64,000 nucleotides of DNA from DATIKM01 sp035477595 (lineage in GTDB: Bacteria; Armatimonadota; Chthonomonadetes; Chthonomonadales; CAJBBX01). Location: NCBI GenBank assembly GCA_035477595.1, contig DATIKM010000012.1, forward strand, positions 1-64,000, read 5' to 3'. Made by a program: the position numbers and the translations under genes. Positions within the stretch are counted from its first letter, which is position 1, and the number at the start of each line of letters is the position of its first letter. Positions 60,471-64,000 of this stretch are shown piece by piece. The notes beneath the pieces were generated by a model. It was not told the origin of the DNA. It saw only the letters and a program-made list of their open reading frames with translations, and did no database searches.

Positions 60471-62519
60471 ATGCCTTCGCGACCAATCGAGCTCGAGGAC
60501 CTCCTGCGCTTCCGCATCGTCGGCGACACGCGCATCGCGCCCGACGGCGCGCGCGTCGCCTTCACGGTGCGCAGCGTGGACACGCGCAAGAACCGCAGCG
60601 TCACCTCCATCTGGATGGCGCGGGTGGATGCCGCCGGATGCTCGGCCTTCACCGGGGGCGATGCCTCCGATAGCCAGCCTCGCTGGTCGCCGGACGGCGA
60701 GCGTCTTGCCTTCGTGAGCGACCGGCGCAAGCCGGGCTCCCAGCTCTACCTCATCCCGGCCGGCGGCGGCGAAGCGCAGCCCCTCACGGAGATGCCAGAC
60801 GGAGCCATCGACGAGCCCGCCTGGTCGCCGGACGGCACGCGGATCGCCTTCCGCTACCGCCGCACCCCCGAGGAGCACACCGAGAAGGCGCGCAAGGCGC
60901 GTGAGGAGAGCGGCGCTAGCCAGCCCGTGCGCACACACACCAGGCTCTTCTACCGGCTCGACGGATCCGGGTACACCGACGGGTCGTGGTGGCAGGTCTG
61001 GGTCGTGGACGTCGCCACGCGCGAGGCGCGGCCCCTCACCGAGGGACCGTGGCACCACGGCGCTCCTGCCTGGTCGCCGGACGGCGAGCGCATCGCCTTC
61101 GTGGCGAACCGGCGGGAGGACGCCGATCTGGAGCTTCTCCGCGACACCATCTACACGGTTCCCGCGTCCGGTGGTGAGATGGCGCCCCTGCAGGCGCCCG
61201 AGGGACCCAAGGGATCCCTGGCGTGGTCGCCCGACGGGCGCTGGATCGCCATGATCGGGCACACGGACCCCGACGACGCGTGGGGCTGCCGCAACGACCG
61301 CGTGCTGGTGATCCCGGCGGGCGGCGCGGCAGAGGCGGTGGACGTCACCGGCGCAACCGACAAGGCCGTGGGCTACCTGACTCTGTCCGACATGCAGGAC
61401 GGTGGCGGCGGCACGCCGCTGGCCTGGTCCCCCGACAGCCGTGTGCTCTACTTCGCGGTGAGCGAGCTGGGCGACACGCGCCTCTACCGGGCTGGCGCGG
61501 ATGGCTCCGCTCTCGCGCCGCTCACGCCTGCCGGCAAGTCCATCGCTGCCTTCAGCGTCACGCCGGACGAGCGCGCCATCGCGGTGGCGATGGGCGACGC
61601 GACGACGCCGCACGAGGTCTGGGCAGGCTCGCTCGGGGGCGCCGAGCTGCGCTTGGAGCGCGTGAGCCGGGTGAACGACGACCTGCTCGCCGAAGCGATG
61701 CTGCAGGCGCCGGCGACCCTCCCCGTTACGAACCCCGAGGGCGGGCGGGTGCACACCTGGGAGCTGCGACCGCCGGGCTTCCGTCCGGAGGAGACCTACC
61801 CGTGCGTGCTCTACGTGCACGGCGGGCCCGCGCTCCAGTACGGCGGCGTTTCGACCCCGTTCCACGAGCTGCAGTGGCTCGCCGCCAACGGCTACGTGGT
61901 GGTCTTCGGCAACCCGCGCGGCAGCAAAGGGTATGGCGAAGCGCACACATCCTCGATCCGCGGCGACTGGGGCAGCGCGGACTGGGTGGACATCGAGGCC
62001 ATCGCGGACCACGCGGCTTCCTTGCCCTACGTGGACGCAGAGCGCATGGCCATCATGGGCGGGTCCTACGGCGGGTTCATGACCGCCTGGGCGATCGGCC
62101 ACACGAACCGGTTCCGGTGCGCCATCGCGGACCGCCTCGTCGCCAACCTGCACAGCATGTCCGGCACGTGCGACTTCCCGTGGGCGCCCGACAAGGCCTT
62201 CGGCGGCAACGCCTGGGATGATCCCTCCCGGATGTGGCGCTCCTCGCCCCTGCACTACGCCGGCGCCATCGAGACGCCGCTCCTGCTGATCCACTCGGAC
62301 GGCGACCTGCGCTGCCCCGTCGGGCAGGCGGAGGAGCTCTTCGCCGCGCTGCGGTGGCAGCGCCGAACGGTGGAGCTGGCCCGCTACCCCGCGGAGACCA
62401 GCCACGGCCTCTCGCGCAACGGTCCGCCCGACATGCGGCTCGACCGCCTGCGCCGCAACCTCGACTGGCTCGACCGCTGGCTCAAGCCCGCCGCAGAGGA
62501 GACGACCGGCACTGGGTAG
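60471..62519 (+). CDS. S9-family prolyl-oligopeptidase-like peptidase
   Basis: 682 residues. Residues 1-400 form a beta-propeller with repeated WSPDG blades (PRWSPDGERLAFVSD, PAWSPDGTRIAF, LAWSPDGRWIAM). The C-terminal hydrolase has Ser532 in MGGSYGGFMTAW, Asp612 in HSDGDLRCP and His645 in ETSHGLS, all with normal family spacing. It cleaves short peptides or acyl-aminoacyl bonds. No signal peptide, so probably cytosolic. GGAGG precedes ATG 60471. Confidence 0.95.
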   Translation: MPSRPIELEDLLRFRIVGDTRIAPDGARVAFTVRSVDTRKNRSVTSIWMARVDAAGCSAFTGGDASDSQPRWSPDGERLAFVSDRRKPGSQLYLIPAGGGEAQPLTEMPDGAIDEPAWSPDGTRIAFRYRRTPEEHTEKARKAREESGASQPVRTHTRLFYRLDGSGYTDGSWWQVWVVDVATREARPLTEGPWHHGAPAWSPDGERIAFVANRREDADLELLRDTIYTVPASGGEMAPLQAPEGPKGSLAWSPDGRWIAMIGHTDPDDAWGCRNDRVLVIPAGGAAEAVDVTGATDKAVGYLTLSDMQDGGGGTPLAWSPDSRVLYFAVSELGDTRLYRAGADGSALAPLTPAGKSIAAFSVTPDERAIAVAMGDATTPHEVWAGSLGGAELRLERVSRVNDDLLAEAMLQAPATLPVTNPEGGRVHTWELRPPGFRPEETYPCVLYVHGGPALQYGGVSTPFHELQWLAANGYVVVFGNPRGSKGYGEAHTSSIRGDWGSADWVDIEAIADHAASLPYVDAERMAIMGGSYGGFMTAWAIGHTNRFRCAIADRLVANLHSMSGTCDFPWAPDKAFGGNAWDDPSRMWRSSPLHYAGAIETPLLLIHSDGDLRCPVGQAEELFAALRWQRRTVELARYPAETSHGLSRNGPPDMRLDRLRRNLDWLDRWLKPAAEETTGTG

Positions 62520-62562
62520 CCCGACAGGCGCTCCAGCGCCATCGGCCCTGCGCTCGAGGCAG

Positions 62563-63654
62563 TCAGAGATCCGCCAGCCGGACCCGCAGGACCTCCACGC
62601 CCTCCTTCTGGCGCGAGACGATCACCTGCAGCCAGCCATCGTGGACGACCGAGTGCGGGTAGCCGTACTCGCCGCCCTTCGCCCGGCCCGGCCGCGCCAT
62701 CGAGTAAGGCTCCTCGCCCAGAATGGAGTGCCGGTTGAAGAGCGCGCCATCCTCCGAGAGCGAGACCACCAGCGGCGTGCGGTTCCCGGCGATCGGGTTG
62801 CCCACGTAGTAATATCGGCCGTCCGGCAGGGGCCCGAGGTGGAACTTGGCGTCGCAATCCGAGACGCTGGTGAGCGCCGGCGCCGACCAGGTCTCACCGT
62901 CGTCCCGGCTCTCCGTCACCCAGAGCCGGTAGGCGAAGCCAGGCCCTGTAGCCCGCAACAGCATCCGCAGCGTGCCGTCCGGCAACTGGATGAACGACCC
63001 CTCGCAGAGCGCCGAGGGCCAACCCCGATCTTTGGCCACATCCCAGAAGGACCGGGGGTCGTCCTTCAGGCCTGCCATGCCCGGCCGGTAGAGCCCGGCC
63101 ATCTTCCAGCCCGTGAGGCCCGCGCGGTCATCCGTGTAGGGGAATGCGATGTTCCCGCTCACGATGAGGCGGCCGGATGCCGTGCGCTGGGGCCCGTGGT
63201 TCGGGTTAACGGGTACGCCCAGGTCGATCGGGTCCGACCAGCGCTCGAGATCGCGCGTGGTGACGGCCCAGAGGCGGGTGCCCTGCTTCTCCGGCCCGTA
63301 GTCGCCGTAGTAGGCGACGAGGACACCGGCATGCTGGTGGAACCCCGCCGCCGTCAGCACGCGCTCCCGCCCGTCGGCGTCGCGGGCCGGCGCCGCGAGC
63401 GCCTCCGGCTCGCTCCACAGCCGGAAATCGCCCGACGTGGAGATCAGCACCCGCTGGCCGGGCGCGTCCTCGTCCTTCCGGCCGTTGGACCAGATCGCCA
63501 CCCAGCGCCCCTCGTAGAAGGCAAGGTGCGCGTGGTGGGAGAAGGTCCACTCCGCGGACGGGCTGTAGAGGAGCGCTCGCTCGACCGGGGGACGGCGCAC
63601 ATCTGGCCAGAGCGCGGGCTTGCCGTCGATCCATACAGGGCAGTTAGTGATCAT
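62563..63654 (-). CDS. Sialidase/BNR-repeat protein
   Basis: 363 residues with a six-bladed-propeller pattern (LYSPSAEWTFSHHAHLAFYEGRWVAIWS, ERVLTAAGFHQHAGVLVAYYGDYG, LPDGTLRMLLRAT) and one clear Asp-box SRDDGETW (249-256). Relatives are exo-sialidases and other glycan hydrolases. No signal peptide is visible, which is odd for an exo-acting enzyme. The ATG follows GGAGGGAG. It is convergent with the S9 peptidase gene. Confidence 0.8.
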   Translation of the reverse strand: MITNCPVWIDGKPALWPDVRRPPVERALLYSPSAEWTFSHHAHLAFYEGRWVAIWSNGRKDEDAPGQRVLISTSGDFRLWSEPEALAAPARDADGRERVLTAAGFHQHAGVLVAYYGDYGPEKQGTRLWAVTTRDLERWSDPIDLGVPVNPNHGPQRTASGRLIVSGNIAFPYTDDRAGLTGWKMAGLYRPGMAGLKDDPRSFWDVAKDRGWPSALCEGSFIQLPDGTLRMLLRATGPGFAYRLWVTESRDDGETWSAPALTSVSDCDAKFHLGPLPDGRYYYVGNPIAGNRTPLVVSLSEDGALFNRHSILGEEPYSMARPGRAKGGEYGYPHSVVHDGWLQVIVSRQKEGVEVLRVRLADL

Positions 63655-63777
63655 GGACTCCCTCCGACCGCTCTCTACGGTGCGCCGGGCGCCGATCCCT
63701 GCCAGCAGCGCGGGTAACATGGTGCGGGCATCCGTCTTGTCGTGGCCAGCACCGGCCCCCGGAAGGAGCTTGTCCCC

Positions 63778-64000
63778 ATGCCAGACGCGTTCGCAGGGAT
63801 CGAGATCGTCCGTCCCGCCGCGCCCAGGGGCCGCGTGCGGTTTGCCCTCTTCGACTTCGACGGCACGCTCTCGCTCATCCGTGAGGGCTGGCAGGGCGTG
63901 ATGATCCCCTACTTCGTCGAGGAGATGCTCGCCTGCCCGCGAGCTGAGGCGCGCGAGGAGGTCGAGCGGGTGGTGCGCGACTTCGTGGAGCGCCTCACCG
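63778..64000 (+). CDS. HAD-superfamily hydrolase (partial, runs off the window)
   Basis: 74 residues are visible. The class-defining motif FALFDFDGTLS is complete, with Asp26 (nucleophile) and Asp28. The enzyme is probably a phosphatase acting on a small phosphorylated metabolite such as a sugar phosphate. GGAAGGAG precedes the ATG. The remainder, including the cap and motif II-IV residues, lies beyond 64000. Confidence 0.9.
   Translation, partial: MPDAFAGIEIVRPAAPRGRVRFALFDFDGTLSLIREGWQGVMIPYFVEEMLACPRAEAREEVERVVRDFVERLT

Noticed and set aside
1..64000. CRISPR arrays, insertion sequences, prophage, rRNA or tRNA genes
   Set aside because: No regularly spaced repeats, transposase motifs, integrase or structural phage genes, or tRNA/rRNA sequence were recognised by eye; a dedicated search would be needed to exclude small ones.

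Overview
The window is high-GC bacterial DNA with a gene set that best fits an Armatimonadota-type organism. That assignment is an inference from gene content, not a computed placement. It rests on DUF1559-type prepilins ending in a 'YADGHA' motif, a DUF6785-type membrane protein, many secreted sugar-active TIM-barrel and beta-sandwich proteins, and Gfo/Idh/MocA oxidoreductases, all beside a standard bacterial rpsB-tsf-pyrH-frr-uppS block. No rRNA, tRNA, CRISPR array, prophage or complete insertion sequence was seen.

Layout. 0-4.7 kb: the end of an unidentified gene, two prepilins 95% identical to each other flanking a YecH-family metal-binding gene, a small lipoprotein, a decayed aminotransferase and a GIY-YIG/DUF123 protein. 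4.8-10.7 kb: a secreted sugar-binding protein, a fused ADP-forming acyl-CoA synthetase/GNAT acetyltransferase and a secreted sugar isomerase-like protein. 10.8-18.8 kb: housekeeping genes, namely exonuclease VII (xseA-xseB), a half-cyclase/response-regulator fusion, maf, and the translation block rpsB-tsf-pyrH-frr followed by uppS. 18.9-22.5 kb: a two-gene cytochrome bd-like oxidase whose CydA-like subunit carries a C-terminal heme-c site, then an sdpR-sdpI pair. 22.6-32.9 kb: an esterase-like hydrolase, three glycoside-hydrolase-like proteins, a ferredoxin-nitroreductase, a threonine dehydratase-like enzyme and a glycosyltransferase. 33-35.6 kb: a selenium-handling operon (YedE transporter, class V aminotransferase, Se/S carrier-like protein). 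35.8-39.8 kb: a secreted protein and a beta-lactamase-like hydrolase translated together, and an orphan Imm50 protein. 39.8-49 kb: a GH127 beta-L-arabinofuranosidase-like enzyme, a secreted protein of unknown family, the DUF6785 membrane protein, an oligopeptide-permease relic, and a MocA/UroD-like pair. 49-64 kb: an asparagine-synthase-like protein, a sialate O-acetylesterase-like enzyme, a 1062-residue secreted protein, a Tat-exported MocA oxidoreductase, a PilX-like minor pilin, an S9 peptidase, a sialidase-like BNR protein and the start of a HAD hydrolase.

How the genes fit together. The dominant theme is scavenging of plant- or microbe-derived polysaccharide. Exported enzymes and binding proteins would expose and cleave sugars, oxidoreductases and an isomerase-like protein would rework unusual sugars, and a large membrane protein may import products. 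The pilins could provide attachment. The selenium operon and the heme-c bd-like oxidase are the two most unusual metabolic modules. Relics of an aminotransferase and of an OppC-type permease show local gene decay. Starts were chosen by ribosome-binding site, family N-terminus and overlap; several begin with GTG or TTG.
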